From NCBI RefSeq assembly GCF_025790165.1, contig NZ_CP094970.1:4154001-4218000 (forward strand): a stretch of 64,000 nt of DNA, written 5' to 3'. Position 1 is the stretch's first letter. Each line of letters opens with the position of its first letter. This document shows, piece by piece, positions 8,644 to 17,502 of this stretch. A program made the position numbers and the translations under genes. The notes below the pieces were generated by a model. The model did no database searches and had not been told where the DNA came from. It was given only the letters and a program-made list of their open reading frames with translations. This DNA comes from Solicola gregarius. Its GTDB lineage: Bacteria; Actinomycetota; Actinomycetes; Propionibacteriales; Nocardioidaceae.

Positions 8644-9162
8644 ATGACTCCGCGCGTCGTCCTCGTCGGCCCGCCCGGTTCCGGCAAGACCACCGTCGCC
8701 CGCGAGCTCGCCGACCTGCTGGGCGCCGACGTCCGCGACACCGACGAGGACGTCGAACGTACGCACGACAGCACGATTGCCGATCTGTTCGTCGACCACG
8801 GGGAGGCCCACTTCCGCGACGCGGAGGCCGCCGCGGTAAGCACCGCGCTGGCCGAGCACGCCGGGATTCTCGCCCTCGGCGGGGGAGCCGTGCTGCACGC
8901 CGGCACCCGTGCCGCGCTCGACGGTCATCGCGTCGTGTTCCTCGACGTCGGCCTGTCCGAGGCCGCGAAGCGGGTCGGCCTCAACACCGCCCGACCCTTG
9001 TTGCTCGGCAACGTACGCTCACAGTTGAAGACCTTGATGGACGAGCGGCGTCCGATCTACGCCGAGGTGGCGGCCCACGTTGTTTCGACCGATGCGTTGA
9101 CGCCGCGTGAAGTCGCCGACGACATCGTCCGCTGGCTCGAGACCGGAGGGAGTACGGCATGA
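8644..9162 (+). CDS. aroK: Shikimate kinase
   Basis: A 172-residue kinase phosphorylating shikimate at the 3-OH using ATP. It shows the P-loop GPPGSGKTTVA near residues 9-19, the shikimate-binding DTDEDVERTHDSTIADLF segment, and LALGGGAVL near residue 78. Length is typical. Its stop overlaps the aroB start (ATGA), so aroK and aroB are translationally coupled. A palindromic repeat occupies the gap upstream. Confidence 0.95.
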   Translation: MTPRVVLVGPPGSGKTTVARELADLLGADVRDTDEDVERTHDSTIADLFVDHGEAHFRDAEAAAVSTALAEHAGILALGGGAVLHAGTRAALDGHRVVFLDVGLSEAAKRVGLNTARPLLLGNVRSQLKTLMDERRPIYAEVAAHVVSTDALTPREVADDIVRWLETGGSTA

Positions 9163-10256
9163 CAGCGTCGCAGCCCGAACGCCTGCGGGTCGACTCGGAG
9201 CGGCCGTACGACGTCGCCATCGGCGACGGTGCGCTGGACGACCTGCCGGACCTGATCGGTGCCGACGCCCAGCGGGTGGCGATCATCCATCCGACGACGC
9301 TCGCGTCCCCGGCGGAGTCGATCCGCAAGCGGCTGATGAACGACACCCGGGAGGCGCACTGCATCGAGGTGCCGGAGGGCGAGACGGCCAAGACCTCCGA
9401 GGTGGCGGCGTTCTGCTGGCGCGTGCTCGGCCAGGCCGGATTCACCCGTAGCGACGTCGTCATCGGCCTCGGCGGCGGTTCCACCACCGACCTTGCCGGC
9501 TTCGTCGCCGCGACCTGGTTGCGCGGCGTCGGGTACGTCACGGTGCCGACCTCACTGCTCGGCATGGTCGATGCGGCGGTCGGCGGCAAGACCGGGATCA
9601 ACACCGACGAAGGCAAGAACCTCGTCGGGGCGTTCTACGAGCCCCGCGGTGTCCTGTGCGACACGACGGTGCTCGCGACCCTGCCCGACAACGAGCTGCG
9701 CAGCGGCCTCGCCGAGGTGATCAAGTGCGGGTTCATCGCAGACCCGCAGATCCTCGACCTCGTCGAGGACGACCCCGCCGCCGCCCTCGACGCGTCGGGT
9801 CCGGTACTCGCCGAGCTGATCGAACGCGCCGTACGAGTGAAGGCCGACGTGGTCGCGGCCGATCTCCGGGAAGACTCGGCCGACGGCGTCGGACGCGAGA
9901 TGCTGAACTACGGCCACACCCTCGGCCACGCCGTCGAGCGGGTGGAGCAGTTCACGTTCCGGCACGGCGCCGCCGTGGCGATCGGCATGTGCTTCGCCGC
10001 GCAGCTCGCCGGTCTGAGCGGGCGCATCGACCGGGCGCTCGTCGACCGGCACCGCAATCTGCTGCAGGTGGTGGGGCTGCCGACGGCATACCGGCCAGGT
10101 GTCTGGCCCGAGCTGTACGATGCGATGCGGCTCGACAAGAAGACGCGGGGCGATCGCCTCCGGTTCGTCGTACTCGACGCGCTCGCCGAGCCCGCCATCC
10201 TGTCCGGACCCGACCCGGCGCTGCTCACCGCCGCGTACGCAGAGATCTCGAGGTGA
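9159..10256 (+). CDS. aroB: 3-dehydroquinate synthase
   Basis: A 365-residue NAD+- and metal-dependent enzyme that makes 3-dehydroquinate from DAHP, the second step of the shikimate pathway. Clear signatures are VIGLGGGSTTDLAGFVAATW, VPTSLLGMVDAAVGGKTGIN, SGLAEVIKCGFI and LNYGHTLGHAVE, the last with metal-binding histidines. It follows aroK with a 4-nt overlap and is 2 nt from the peptidase gene, indicating one transcription unit. Confidence 0.96.
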   Translation: MTASQPERLRVDSERPYDVAIGDGALDDLPDLIGADAQRVAIIHPTTLASPAESIRKRLMNDTREAHCIEVPEGETAKTSEVAAFCWRVLGQAGFTRSDVVIGLGGGSTTDLAGFVAATWLRGVGYVTVPTSLLGMVDAAVGGKTGINTDEGKNLVGAFYEPRGVLCDTTVLATLPDNELRSGLAEVIKCGFIADPQILDLVEDDPAAALDASGPVLAELIERAVRVKADVVAADLREDSADGVGREMLNYGHTLGHAVERVEQFTFRHGAAVAIGMCFAAQLAGLSGRIDRALVDRHRNLLQVVGLPTAYRPGVWPELYDAMRLDKKTRGDRLRFVVLDALAEPAILSGPDPALLTAAYAEISR

Positions 10257-10258
10257 CG

Positions 10259-11347
10259 ATGCCCGCACAGCACGAACCCCGGCGCGCCAAGCTCGCCAAG
10301 CTCCTGCAGGAGCGCGACCTGGGCGCTGCCCTGGTCACCGACCTCGTCAACGTGCGCTACCTGACCGGGTTCACCGGCTCCAACGGCGCGGTGCTCGTGC
10401 ACGCCGACGCCCGGGCGTCGTTCGTCTCCGACGGTCGCTACACCGACCAGGCCGCGGCCGAGTGCCCCGACGTCGAGCGGCACACCGACCGCGAGCTCGC
10501 GGCGACCTTGCTCGCACACGCCGAGCTGCCGCGCGGTACGCGCATCGGCGCCGAGACGCATGCGTTGTCGGTCGACGACTACGCGGCGCTCGCCGCCCTC
10601 GTCGACGAGCACGGTCTCGGCGTCGAGTCGCTGCGCCGAGCGGTCGAAGACCTGCGCGTGGTCAAGGACGACACCGAGATCGCCGCGCTCACAGAGGCCT
10701 GCGCCATCTCGACCCGTGCACTCGAGGGACTTCTCGACGGCCCGCTCGCCGGGCGTACCGAGACCGAGATCGCCCGCGACCTCGAGTGGCGCATGTACGA
10801 ACACGGCGCCGAAGCGGTCGGGTTCGACACGATCGTCGCGTCCGGTCCGCACTCCGCGATCCCGCACCACCACCCGACCGACCGCGTCGTCGAGCGCGGT
10901 GACCTGCTGAAGATCGACTTCGGCGCGCGGTACGCCGGCTACCACGCCGACTGCACGCGTACCGTCGCGATCGGTCGGGCCGCCGACTGGCAGCGCGAGA
11001 TCTATGCGGCGGTACGCGCCGCGCAGCAGGCCGGGCTCGACACGCTCGTCGCCGGCAACGCGATCGCCGACGCCGACACGATCCCGCGCGAGGTGCTCGA
11101 CGAGGCCGGCTACCTCGAGGCGTTCACGACGGGCATCGGGCACGGCGTCGGCCTGGTGATCCACGAGGACCCGTTCATCCGCAAGACGACCGCCGGTACA
11201 CTTCTTCCTCGCACCCCCATCACGATGGAGCCCGGCATCTACCTGCCCGGCCGCGGGGGAGTCCGGATCGAAGACACCCTCGTCGTCGAGGACGGTGCGC
11301 CCACCATCTTGACGACGTACACCAAGGAACTGCAGGAGATCGGCTGA
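10259..11347 (+). CDS. M24-family Xaa-Pro aminopeptidase/dipeptidase
   Basis: A 362-residue cytosolic metallopeptidase of the pita-bread fold. The N-terminal creatinase-like domain contains [17 protein letters not shown]. The C-terminal catalytic domain has the metal ligands in [41 protein letters not shown] and [11 protein letters not shown]. It removes or splits peptides at proline. The start at 10259 lies directly after aroB and before efp, and a PepP/PepQ gene occupies this place in related actinobacteria. Sequence alone does not separate aminopeptidase from dipeptidase activity. Confidence 0.92.
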   Translation: MPAQHEPRRAKLAKLLQERDLGAALVTDLVNVRYLTGFTGSNGAVLVHADARASFVSDGRYTDQAAAECPDVERHTDRELAATLLAHAELPRGTRIGAETHALSVDDYAALAALVDEHGLGVESLRRAVEDLRVVKDDTEIAALTEACAISTRALEGLLDGPLAGRTETEIARDLEWRMYEHGAEAVGFDTIVASGPHSAIPHHHPTDRVVERGDLLKIDFGARYAGYHADCTRTVAIGRAADWQREIYAAVRAAQQAGLDTLVAGNAIADADTIPREVLDEAGYLEAFTTGIGHGVGLVIHEDPFIRKTTAGTLLPRTPITMEPGIYLPGRGGVRIEDTLVVEDGAPTILTTYTKELQEIG

Positions 11348-11349
11348 GC

Positions 11350-11913
11350 ATGGCAACGACGAACGACCTGAAGAACGGCATGGTGCTGAACCTCGACGGT
11401 CAGCTATGGGCCGTCCTGTGGTTCCAGCACCACAAGCCCGGCAAGGGCGGCGCCGTCGTGCGCACCAAGCTGAAGAACGTGCTGTCGGGCAAGATCGTCG
11501 ACAAGACGTTCAACGCCGACGTCAAGGTCGACACCGCGAGCGTCGACAAGCGCGATATGCAGTTCCTGTACCACGACGGCGACGCGTACGTGTTCATGGA
11601 CACCGAGACGTACGAGCAGCTCAACATCTCGCCCGACACCGTTGGCGACGCCGCGAACTTCCTCCTCGACAACCAGGAGGCCGTCGTCTCGGTGCACGAG
11701 GGCCAGCCGCTGTTCATCGACCTGCCCGCATCGGTCGAGCTGACCATCGAGTACACCGAGCCCGGCCTGCAGGGCGACCGCTCCAGCGGTGGTACGAAGC
11801 CGGCGCGGCTCGAGACCGGTTACGAGACGCAGGTCCCGCTGTTCATCTCGCAGGGCGAGAAGGTCAAGATCGACACGCGCGACGGCAGCTACCTCGGCCG
11901 CGTCAGCGCCTAG
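11350..11913 (+). CDS. efp: Elongation factor P
   Basis: A 187-residue translation factor that rescues ribosomes stalled at polyproline. The whole length matches the family: [20 protein letters not shown], the domain I loop [17 protein letters not shown] with K32 at the tip (the residue modified in some bacteria), and the C-terminal ITYTEP-like segment [20 protein letters not shown]. No EpmA/EarP-type modification gene is visible in the window. It lies 2 nt after the peptidase gene and 8 nt before nusB. Confidence 0.97.
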   Translation: MATTNDLKNGMVLNLDGQLWAVLWFQHHKPGKGGAVVRTKLKNVLSGKIVDKTFNADVKVDTASVDKRDMQFLYHDGDAYVFMDTETYEQLNISPDTVGDAANFLLDNQEAVVSVHEGQPLFIDLPASVELTIEYTEPGLQGDRSSGGTKPARLETGYETQVPLFISQGEKVKIDTRDGSYLGRVSA

Positions 11914-11921
11914 GGATCTTC

Positions 11922-12332
11922 ATGGCTGCTCGTGCGAAGGCACGTAAGCGCGCGCTCGACGTGCTGTACGAGTGCGAGCTGCGCGGCGTACCGCTCGGCG
12001 AGACACTCGCCGGACGCGTCGCCGAGGACGACCCGCCGGTCAACGAGTACACCGTCACGCTCGTCGAAGGTGTCGCCGCCCATCGGGAGCGCCTCGACGC
12101 ACTGCTCGCGGAGCATGCCGTCGGCTGGACGCTCGAGCGGATGCCCACCGTCGACCGCAACCTGCTGCGCATCGGCGCGTACGAGATCCTCTATGTCGAC
12201 GATGTGCCCGACGGGGTGGCGGTGAGCGAGGCGGTCGCGCTCGCGAAGGACCTCTCGACCGACGAGTCGCCGGGCTTCGTGAACGGCCTGCTGGCGCAGC
12301 TGGTGAAGGTGAAGCCCAGCCTGCCAGCCTGA
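11922..12332 (+). CDS. nusB: Transcription antitermination factor NusB
   Basis: A 136-residue all-helical RNA-binding protein acting with NusE in rRNA antitermination. Signatures are ARKRALDVLYECELRG at the N-terminus, TVDRNLLRIGAYEILY, and VAVSEAVALAKDLSTDESPGFVNGLLAQL at the C-terminus. Length is typical. The start ATG is 8 nt after the efp stop with a weak GGGA upstream. It is the last gene of the aro-efp-nusB unit. In Streptomyces the next gene is bldD; here the osmoprotectant operon intervenes. Confidence 0.95.
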   Translation: MAARAKARKRALDVLYECELRGVPLGETLAGRVAEDDPPVNEYTVTLVEGVAAHRERLDALLAEHAVGWTLERMPTVDRNLLRIGAYEILYVDDVPDGVAVSEAVALAKDLSTDESPGFVNGLLAQLVKVKPSLPA

Positions 12333-12404
12333 CGTAACGATCGGGCGACACTCAGCTCCCTGCGAGCACAAGCGCGCAATCTTCGGTAAGTTGCCGTACG
12401 CACG

Positions 12405-12432
12405 CGGTCGACGTCCTCTGCGGACTCGACCG
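12405..12432 (+). promoter_or_regulatory. Leader hairpin before the osmoprotectant operon
   Basis: CGGTCGAcGTCC pairs with GGACTCGACCG around a 5-nt loop (11 pairs, one bulged C). It lies 72 nt after nusB and 23 nt before the first osmoprotectant permease start. It could end nusB transcription or act in the mRNA leader; no U-tract is present. Confidence 0.5.
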
Positions 12433-12455
12433 GACCTCCGACGACGAGGGAGCCG

Positions 12456-13106
12456 ATGGGCAGCTACTGGGATTTCCTGAGTGACAACCGCTCTACGCTC
12501 GTGTTCGACTCCTACCAGCACATGAGCTACGTCGTGCAGTCGCTCGTCGTTGGCCTCATCATCGGCCTCGTCGTTGCCGCATTGTGTTACCGGTCCGTGC
12601 GCTGGACCGGCGGCGCAAACGCGGGAAGTGCGATGGCGATGACGCTCCCGGGCTTCGCCCTCTTCGGCCTGTTGTCGGGGATCATCGCTCCCGGTGTCAA
12701 GGCCGCGGTCATCGGCCTCGTGTTCTACGGGATGATGCCGATCCTACGGAACGCGGTCGTCGGCCTGCGTGGCGTCGACCCGGCCTTGGTCGAGTCGGCG
12801 AAGGGGATGGGCATGTCCCGCACCGCGACGCTGCTGCGGCTCGAGATCCCGATGGCTTGGCCGGTGATCATGACCGGAGTCCGCGTATCCGCCCAGATGA
12901 TGATGGGCGTCGCGGCGATCGCAGCGTACGTGTCGGGGCCCGGCCTCGGCGGCCAGATCTTCCAAGGGCTCTCGCAACTCGGCGGTGCCAACGCGACCGA
13001 AAGGGTTGTGGTCGCGACCGTCCTGATCATCGTCCTGGCGATCATCCTCGACCTTGTTCTCGGGTTCATCGCCCGGCTGACTACCTCAAGGGGCATTCGT
13101 GTCTGA
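12456..13106 (+). CDS. Osmoprotectant (glycine betaine/choline-type) ABC transporter permease 1
   Basis: A 216-residue inner-membrane permease with about five or six hydrophobic segments and the EAA-type ATPase-docking loop LVESAKGMGMSRTATLLRLEIP (around residues 108-130) typical of OpuCB/ProW permeases. The start ATG follows GAGGGAG. It overlaps the ATPase gene by 8 nt. A second, longer permease follows, as in OpuC/EhuB-type four-gene importers. It imports compatible solutes for osmotic protection; the exact ligand is inferred from the family only. Confidence 0.92.
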   Translation: MGSYWDFLSDNRSTLVFDSYQHMSYVVQSLVVGLIIGLVVAALCYRSVRWTGGANAGSAMAMTLPGFALFGLLSGIIAPGVKAAVIGLVFYGMMPILRNAVVGLRGVDPALVESAKGMGMSRTATLLRLEIPMAWPVIMTGVRVSAQMMMGVAAIAAYVSGPGLGGQIFQGLSQLGGANATERVVVATVLIIVLAIILDLVLGFIARLTTSRGIRV

Positions 13107-14313
13107 GCAAACGGTGACCGAACCGACTCCGGAGCCGCGACCGCATGCGGACGCCGGTGGCGAGCGCATCCGACTGGAGGGTGTGACCAAGCGCTACCGC
13201 GGACAGCAAGAGGCCGCGGTCGACGACGTGACGATGGAGATCCCTGCCGGCGAGATCGTGATGCTGGTCGGCCCGTCGGGGTGCGGTAAGACGACGACGA
13301 TGAAGATGATCAACCGCCTGATCGAGCCGACTGACGGCCGGATCCTGATCGGCGACGAGGACGTCACGCACAAGGATCCCGATGACTTGCGGCGGAGCAT
13401 CGGGTACGTGATCCAGGGTGCCGGGCTGTTCCCCCACTACACCGTGGGCGACAACATCGGGCTCGTGCCGAAGATGCTGAAATGGGATGCGAAGCGCATC
13501 CGGGAGCGCGTTGACGAGATGCTCGACCTCGTCTCGCTCGACCCGGACATGTACCGCAACCGTTATCCGCGGGAGCTGTCCGGCGGCCAGCAGCAGCGCA
13601 TCGGCGTCGCTCGTGCGCTGGCGGCCGATCCGCCGGTGATGCTGATGGACGAGCCGTTCGGCGCGGTCGACCCGATCACCCGGCAGCGGCTGCAGGACGA
13701 GCTGCTGAGCCTGCAAGACGAGCTCCGCAAGACGATCGTCTTCGTCACCCACGATTTCGACGAGGCGGTCAAGATGGGTGACCGTATCGCAATCCTCAAC
13801 GTCGGCGCGGAGATCGTCCAGTACGACACCCCCGACCAGATCCTCACCAATCCGGCATCGGACTTCGTGGAGAGCTTCATCGGGCACGGGGCGGCGCTCA
13901 AGCAGCTCACCCTGACCCGCGTACGCGATGTGGAGCTGCACGACGCGGCGACGACACACGAGGGTGACGACCCGGCCGATGCGGCGCGCAAGGTACGCGA
14001 GATCGGGCGTGAGCACGTACTCGTGCTGGATGACCGCGACCGGCCGCAACGATGGCTGTCTCTTCGTGACCTCGAAGTGCCTGGTCGGCTCGACCGCGTC
14101 GCTCGCGACAGAGACCTCGACCTCGTATCCGGCCAGTCCACCCTCAACGACGCGCTGGACGTGATGCTGACCTCGAGCCACGGCGTCGTGGTCGTCACGG
14201 GTCCACGAAACCGATACGAGGGCGTCGTTCGGGTCGAGACGATCATGGGGGCGATGAGCTCGATCGAGACGACGAGCGCTGGACCGTCGGCCCGCGACAC
14301 AGCGGAGGAATGA
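13099..14313 (+). CDS. Osmoprotectant ABC transporter ATP-binding protein with CBS region
   Basis: A 404-residue ATPase with Walker A GPSGCGKTTTMKMINRL, signature LSGGQQQRIGVARALAADP, Walker B VMLMDEPFGAVD and switch histidine VFVTHDFDEAVK. The C-terminal ~130 residues form CBS-like repeats (e.g. LNDALDVMLTSSHGVVVVTG); in OpuA/OpuC such domains sense ionic strength or nucleotides. The start is GTG at 13099, with AAGGGG upstream, overlapping permease 1. It ends in an ATGA overlap with permease 2. It is the OpuCA/ProV-type energising subunit. Confidence 0.95.
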   Translation: MSEQTVTEPTPEPRPHADAGGERIRLEGVTKRYRGQQEAAVDDVTMEIPAGEIVMLVGPSGCGKTTTMKMINRLIEPTDGRILIGDEDVTHKDPDDLRRSIGYVIQGAGLFPHYTVGDNIGLVPKMLKWDAKRIRERVDEMLDLVSLDPDMYRNRYPRELSGGQQQRIGVARALAADPPVMLMDEPFGAVDPITRQRLQDELLSLQDELRKTIVFVTHDFDEAVKMGDRIAILNVGAEIVQYDTPDQILTNPASDFVESFIGHGAALKQLTLTRVRDVELHDAATTHEGDDPADAARKVREIGREHVLVLDDRDRPQRWLSLRDLEVPGRLDRVARDRDLDLVSGQSTLNDALDVMLTSSHGVVVVTGPRNRYEGVVRVETIMGAMSSIETTSAGPSARDTAEE

Positions 14314-15104
14314 TGGCCGCGACCGTCGAGCTCGATATGGAGGGCGCGCAGCGCCCTTCGATACCCGAGCCGGAGAAGTCCGGAAAGCTGCGCTGGGTCA
14401 TCCAACCCGTGCTTGCCGTCGGGCTGATCATCGGTGTCCTGATCTACACCGAAGTCGGTGACCTGTCGAAGAACGAGCAGGCGTCGTTGGAGGTCGACGC
14501 GCTGCTCGACCAGACCGGCGAGCACCTGAAGGTCAGCCTGGTCGCGACGTTCCTGGTGTGCATCATCGCGATACCGTTCGGCATCGCCCTCACCCGAGGC
14601 GGGATGCGACGGTACTCGGATCCGATTCTCGCGGTCGCGGGCTTCGGTCAGGCGGCGCCCGTCATCGGGCTGATCGTCATCTCCATCATGATCTTCGGTT
14701 TCGACCAGTCATTTCTGGCGGCGGTCGCCGCGCTGACGGTGTACGGAATCCTGCCGATCGTCGCGAACACGGTCGCGGGCCTGAACGGCGTTGATCCCAA
14801 GCTCGTCGAAGCGAGTCGCGGAATGGGCATGTCGTCCATGGCCACGCTGCTGCGGGTGGAGATACCCATCGCGTTGCCGGTGATCGTCGCGGGTATGCGT
14901 ACGGCCCTCGTCCTGATGGTCGGGGCGGCGGCGATGGTCGTACTGATCGGCGCCGGTGGCCTCGGTACGCCGATCGACACGGGCATCAAACGCATGCAGA
15001 CTCCGGTTCTGATCTGCGGCGCGCTGCTCGTCGCCGCTTTGGCGCTGTTCGTGGATTGGCTCGCGCACCTGATCGAGATGATCGCATCGCCGAAGGGACT
15101 TTGA
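14310..15104 (+). CDS. Osmoprotectant ABC transporter permease 2
   Basis: A 264-residue membrane protein with an extended polar N-terminus, one membrane segment near residues 32-50, and then a permease core. The ATPase-docking loop LVEASRGMGMSSMATLLRVE is nearly the same as in permease 1, so the two are paralogues that probably form a heterodimer. AGCGGAGGA precedes the start, which overlaps the ATPase stop. Its stop overlaps the next start by one base, keeping all four genes coupled. Confidence 0.92.
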   Translation: MMAATVELDMEGAQRPSIPEPEKSGKLRWVIQPVLAVGLIIGVLIYTEVGDLSKNEQASLEVDALLDQTGEHLKVSLVATFLVCIIAIPFGIALTRGGMRRYSDPILAVAGFGQAAPVIGLIVISIMIFGFDQSFLAAVAALTVYGILPIVANTVAGLNGVDPKLVEASRGMGMSSMATLLRVEIPIALPVIVAGMRTALVLMVGAAAMVVLIGAGGLGTPIDTGIKRMQTPVLICGALLVAALALFVDWLAHLIEMIASPKGL

Positions 15105-16093
15105 TGCCGATGAGGCGGATGTCGTTGCGGGGCCGAATCGGCACCGGCCTGGTCGCCCTGCTCACGCTGGCGGTCGTTGCCGGCTGTGGCCTGAAGCCGG
15201 CGAACAGCGGAGTGCTGGAGGCCGAGCCCGGTTCGATCAAGCACTACGACGACCTCGAGGGGGTCAACGTCACCGTCGGGTCGAAGGAGTTCACCGAGCA
15301 GCTCGTCTTCGGCAACATGATCGCGACCATCATGACCGCGGCGGGTGCTCAGGTCACCAACCGAAGTGGCACGACCGGCAGCAGCAACGTCCGCCGTGCG
15401 CTCATTGACGGCACGTTCGAGATCACCCCGGAGTACACCGGCACGGGTTGGATCACGTACCTGGGCCATGACAAGCCGATCACCGAGAGCGCCGAGGCAC
15501 AGTGGAAGGCCGTCGACGAAGAGGACCGCGAGAACGGCCTGGTCTGGCTACCGCCTGCGCCGATGAACAACACGTACGCGCTTGCGATGGGGCCCGATGC
15601 GAACGAGAAGCTCGGGATCACGAAGTTGTCCGAGCTCCAGTCTCTGCCGCCGGAGGATCTTACGTTCTGTGTCGACACAGAGTTCTTGAGCCGAGACGAC
15701 GGGCTCAAACCGATGCTCGAGCATTACGGCTTGAAGTTCGCCGACGTCGACGCGACGACCCTCGGAATCGGCCAGATCTATCAGGCCACCGCTCAGGGAG
15801 ACTGCAACTTCGGCGAGGTGTTCACCACCGACGGTCGGATCGAGGCGCTCGACCTGACCGTGCTGGAGGACGATAAGAAGTTCTTCCCGCTCTACAACAT
15901 GACCGAGGTCGTCAATGCAGATCTCCTCGAGGACCACCCGGAGATCAAGGAGATATTCGCGCAGGTCAACCCGAAGCTGACGGATGACGTGCTTCGCGAG
16001 CTCAACGCGAAGGTCGACGTCGACGGTGAGGACCCGGCGGAGGTCGCCCGCGACTGGCTGGTCGAGGAGGGCTTCGTCAAGATGCCCGACTGA
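15104..16093 (+). CDS. Osmoprotectant ABC transporter substrate-binding lipoprotein
   Basis: A 329-residue lipoprotein. After an arginine-rich start and a hydrophobic run it has the lipobox VVAGC near residue 27, so the mature protein is membrane-anchored outside the cell. The mature domain begins VNVTVGSKEFTEQLVFGNMI and includes EYTGTGW, hallmarks of OpuC/OsmX-type quaternary-amine binding proteins. The ATG at 15104 overlaps the permease stop. It is the last gene of the operon and is followed by a strong terminator. Confidence 0.93.
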   Translation: MPMRRMSLRGRIGTGLVALLTLAVVAGCGLKPANSGVLEAEPGSIKHYDDLEGVNVTVGSKEFTEQLVFGNMIATIMTAAGAQVTNRSGTTGSSNVRRALIDGTFEITPEYTGTGWITYLGHDKPITESAEAQWKAVDEEDRENGLVWLPPAPMNNTYALAMGPDANEKLGITKLSELQSLPPEDLTFCVDTEFLSRDDGLKPMLEHYGLKFADVDATTLGIGQIYQATAQGDCNFGEVFTTDGRIEALDLTVLEDDKKFFPLYNMTEVVNADLLEDHPEIKEIFAQVNPKLTDDVLRELNAKVDVDGEDPAEVARDWLVEEGFVKMPD

Positions 16094-16108
16094 GTCACGG
16101 ACGTGACA

Positions 16109-16148
16109 CGAAAGCGGGGTTCCGGATCATTCCGGAACCCCGCTTTCG
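16109..16148. terminator. Bidirectional intrinsic-type terminator hairpin
   Basis: A perfect 18-bp stem (CGAAAGCGGGGTTCCGGA, 16109-16126, with 16131-16148) and a TCAT loop lie between the convergent osmoprotectant lipoprotein and bldD genes. There is no long T-run, as is common for actinobacterial terminators. Confidence 0.9.
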
Positions 16149-16164
16149 TACCGAATCGTGGCGG

Positions 16165-16656
16165 CTACTCCGCCTGGCGTACGACGCCCCAGTCGGTGAA
16201 CTTGCGCGTCAGGTCGTCGGCGTCCTCGTCGTAGATGATCGACAGGTTGCGCAGGTCGTCCTCGCGGATCGAGAGCACCCGGCCGTTGTAGTCGCCGCGC
16301 TGTGCCTGGATCGTCGACACGTACCGGGCGAGCGGCGCACCCTCGACGGCGCGGATCTCCTTCAGCCGTTCGAGGTCGATGACCAGCCGCGACGTGCCGT
16401 CGGTGGCGCTGTGCTGGCTCTCGTCTGCCTCGGGCAGGAAGTGCTCGATCGGTACGCCGTAGAAGTCGGCCAGCTCGGAGAGCCGTTGTACGGTCACGGC
16501 ACGGTCGCCGCGTTCGTACGAGCCGATGACGACCGCCTTCCAGCGGCCGCCGGACTTCTGTTCAACGCCCTGAAGCGAGAGCCCTTGCTGCTGACGGATT
16601 GCGCGCAGTCGACTCCCTAGCGCCTTGGCGTATTCCATGGATTGCTCAACTTTCAT
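16165..16656 (-). CDS. bldD: BldD-like developmental regulator, c-di-GMP-binding type
   Basis: A 163-residue XRE-type repressor. The N-terminal helix-turn-helix (SRLRAIRQQQGLSLQGVEQK, then SYERGDRAVTVQRLSELADFYGVP) is very close to Streptomyces BldD. The C-terminal domain has RGD at 120-122 and REDD at 131-134, matching the c-di-GMP signature RGD-x8-RQDD except that Q is E. BldD represses developmental genes when dimerised by c-di-GMP. Start 16656 gives a 6-residue extension over Streptomyces BldD; ATG 16638 is an alternative. It is divergent from pyrR, as in Streptomyces. AGTGATCA upstream (16663-16672) might be part of an autoregulatory site, but I could not establish this. Confidence 0.92.
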   Translation of the reverse strand: MKVEQSMEYAKALGSRLRAIRQQQGLSLQGVEQKSGGRWKAVVIGSYERGDRAVTVQRLSELADFYGVPIEHFLPEADESQHSATDGTSRLVIDLERLKEIRAVEGAPLARYVSTIQAQRGDYNGRVLSIREDDLRNLSIIYDEDADDLTRKFTDWGVVRQAE

Positions 16657-16864
16657 CCCGAGATGATCACTATGAGTTACTGCCTAGAAGTTACCCGCCT
16701 GCCAGAGTACCTGCGCGTAGGTCACGAGGGGGAGGAACGACAGAATCGAGTCCGAGGAGTCACCGACCTCAACTACGCACGGTGACAGCAGCCGCCTCGG
16801 GTTCGACACTCCGCCGCCCCGGTGCGTCGAGACCGCGTCCGATGGGATACGTTGACCTGCGACA

Positions 16865-16906
16865 GACATCCTTTAACGACCGTCCTGTGAGGCGGGCAAG
16901 GAGGTC
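16865..16906 (+). promoter_or_regulatory. PyrR-binding leader / translational attenuator of the pyr operon
   Basis: The mRNA leader contains TTTAACGACC, then GTCCTGTGAGGCGGG, resembling the PyrR-binding loop, directly before the Shine-Dalgarno AAGGAGG (16898-16904) of pyrR. TCCTT at 16869-16873 can pair with AAGGA of the Shine-Dalgarno. PyrR bound with UMP would then favour a form hiding the ribosome site. This matches actinobacterial PyrR control from family knowledge; folding was done by eye. Confidence 0.75.
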
Positions 16907-16911
16907 AGACG

Positions 16912-17502
16912 GTGTCATCGCGCACCCCTGAATCGGCTGCCCTGGCGACAGCCCGCACGGTCCTCGACGACCGTGACATCTCCCGCGCACTGACGCGGAT
17001 CACCCACGAGATTCTCGAACGCAACCGCGACGCGTCCGACCTCGTCATCCTCGGCATCCCGCGCCGTGGCGTTCCGCTCGCCGCACGCGTCGCCGCCCGG
17101 ATCAACGAGGTCGAGGGCGTCGAGATGCCGTACGGCTCGCTGGACATCACGATGTACCGCGACGACCTGCGGATGCGCCCGGCCCGCGCCCTCGAACACA
17201 CCGACATCCCGGCCCGCGGCATCGACGGCGCCGTCGTCGTGCTCGTCGACGACGTGCTGTTCAGCGGCCGCACGATCCGTTCCGCGCTCGATGCGCTCAA
17301 CGACCTCGGCCGGCCGAAGGCGGTGCAGCTCGCCGTGCTCGTCGACCGCGGTCACCGGGAGCTGCCGATCCGCGCCGACTTCGTCGGCAAGAACCTCCCC
17401 ACGTCGCTCGCCGAGAACGTCCGCGTCCACCTTGCGGAGAGTGACGGCGAGGACGCGGTGATCATTGCGAGCCCGACAGACGGTACGGAGGGTGACGCAT
17501 GA
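16912..17502 (+). CDS. pyrR: PyrR, pyrimidine operon regulator / uracil phosphoribosyltransferase-like
   Basis: A 196-residue PRPP-fold protein that senses UMP/UTP and controls the pyr operon by binding its mRNA leader. Visible are the PRPP-binding loop [22 protein letters not shown], the [21 protein letters not shown] segment and TMYRDDL. The start is GTG 16912, 7 nt after AAGGAGG. It is the first gene of the operon and its stop overlaps the pyrB start, so any translational block here would also affect pyrB. Confidence 0.95.
   Translation: MSSRTPESAALATARTVLDDRDISRALTRITHEILERNRDASDLVILGIPRRGVPLAARVAARINEVEGVEMPYGSLDITMYRDDLRMRPARALEHTDIPARGIDGAVVVLVDDVLFSGRTIRSALDALNDLGRPKAVQLAVLVDRGHRELPIRADFVGKNLPTSLAENVRVHLAESDGEDAVIIASPTDGTEGDA

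Noticed and set aside
16657-16911. BldD boxes and a pyr promoter in the bldD-pyrR gap
   Set aside because: AGTGATCA and other partial matches exist, but consensus matching by eye is too loose here to call sites.
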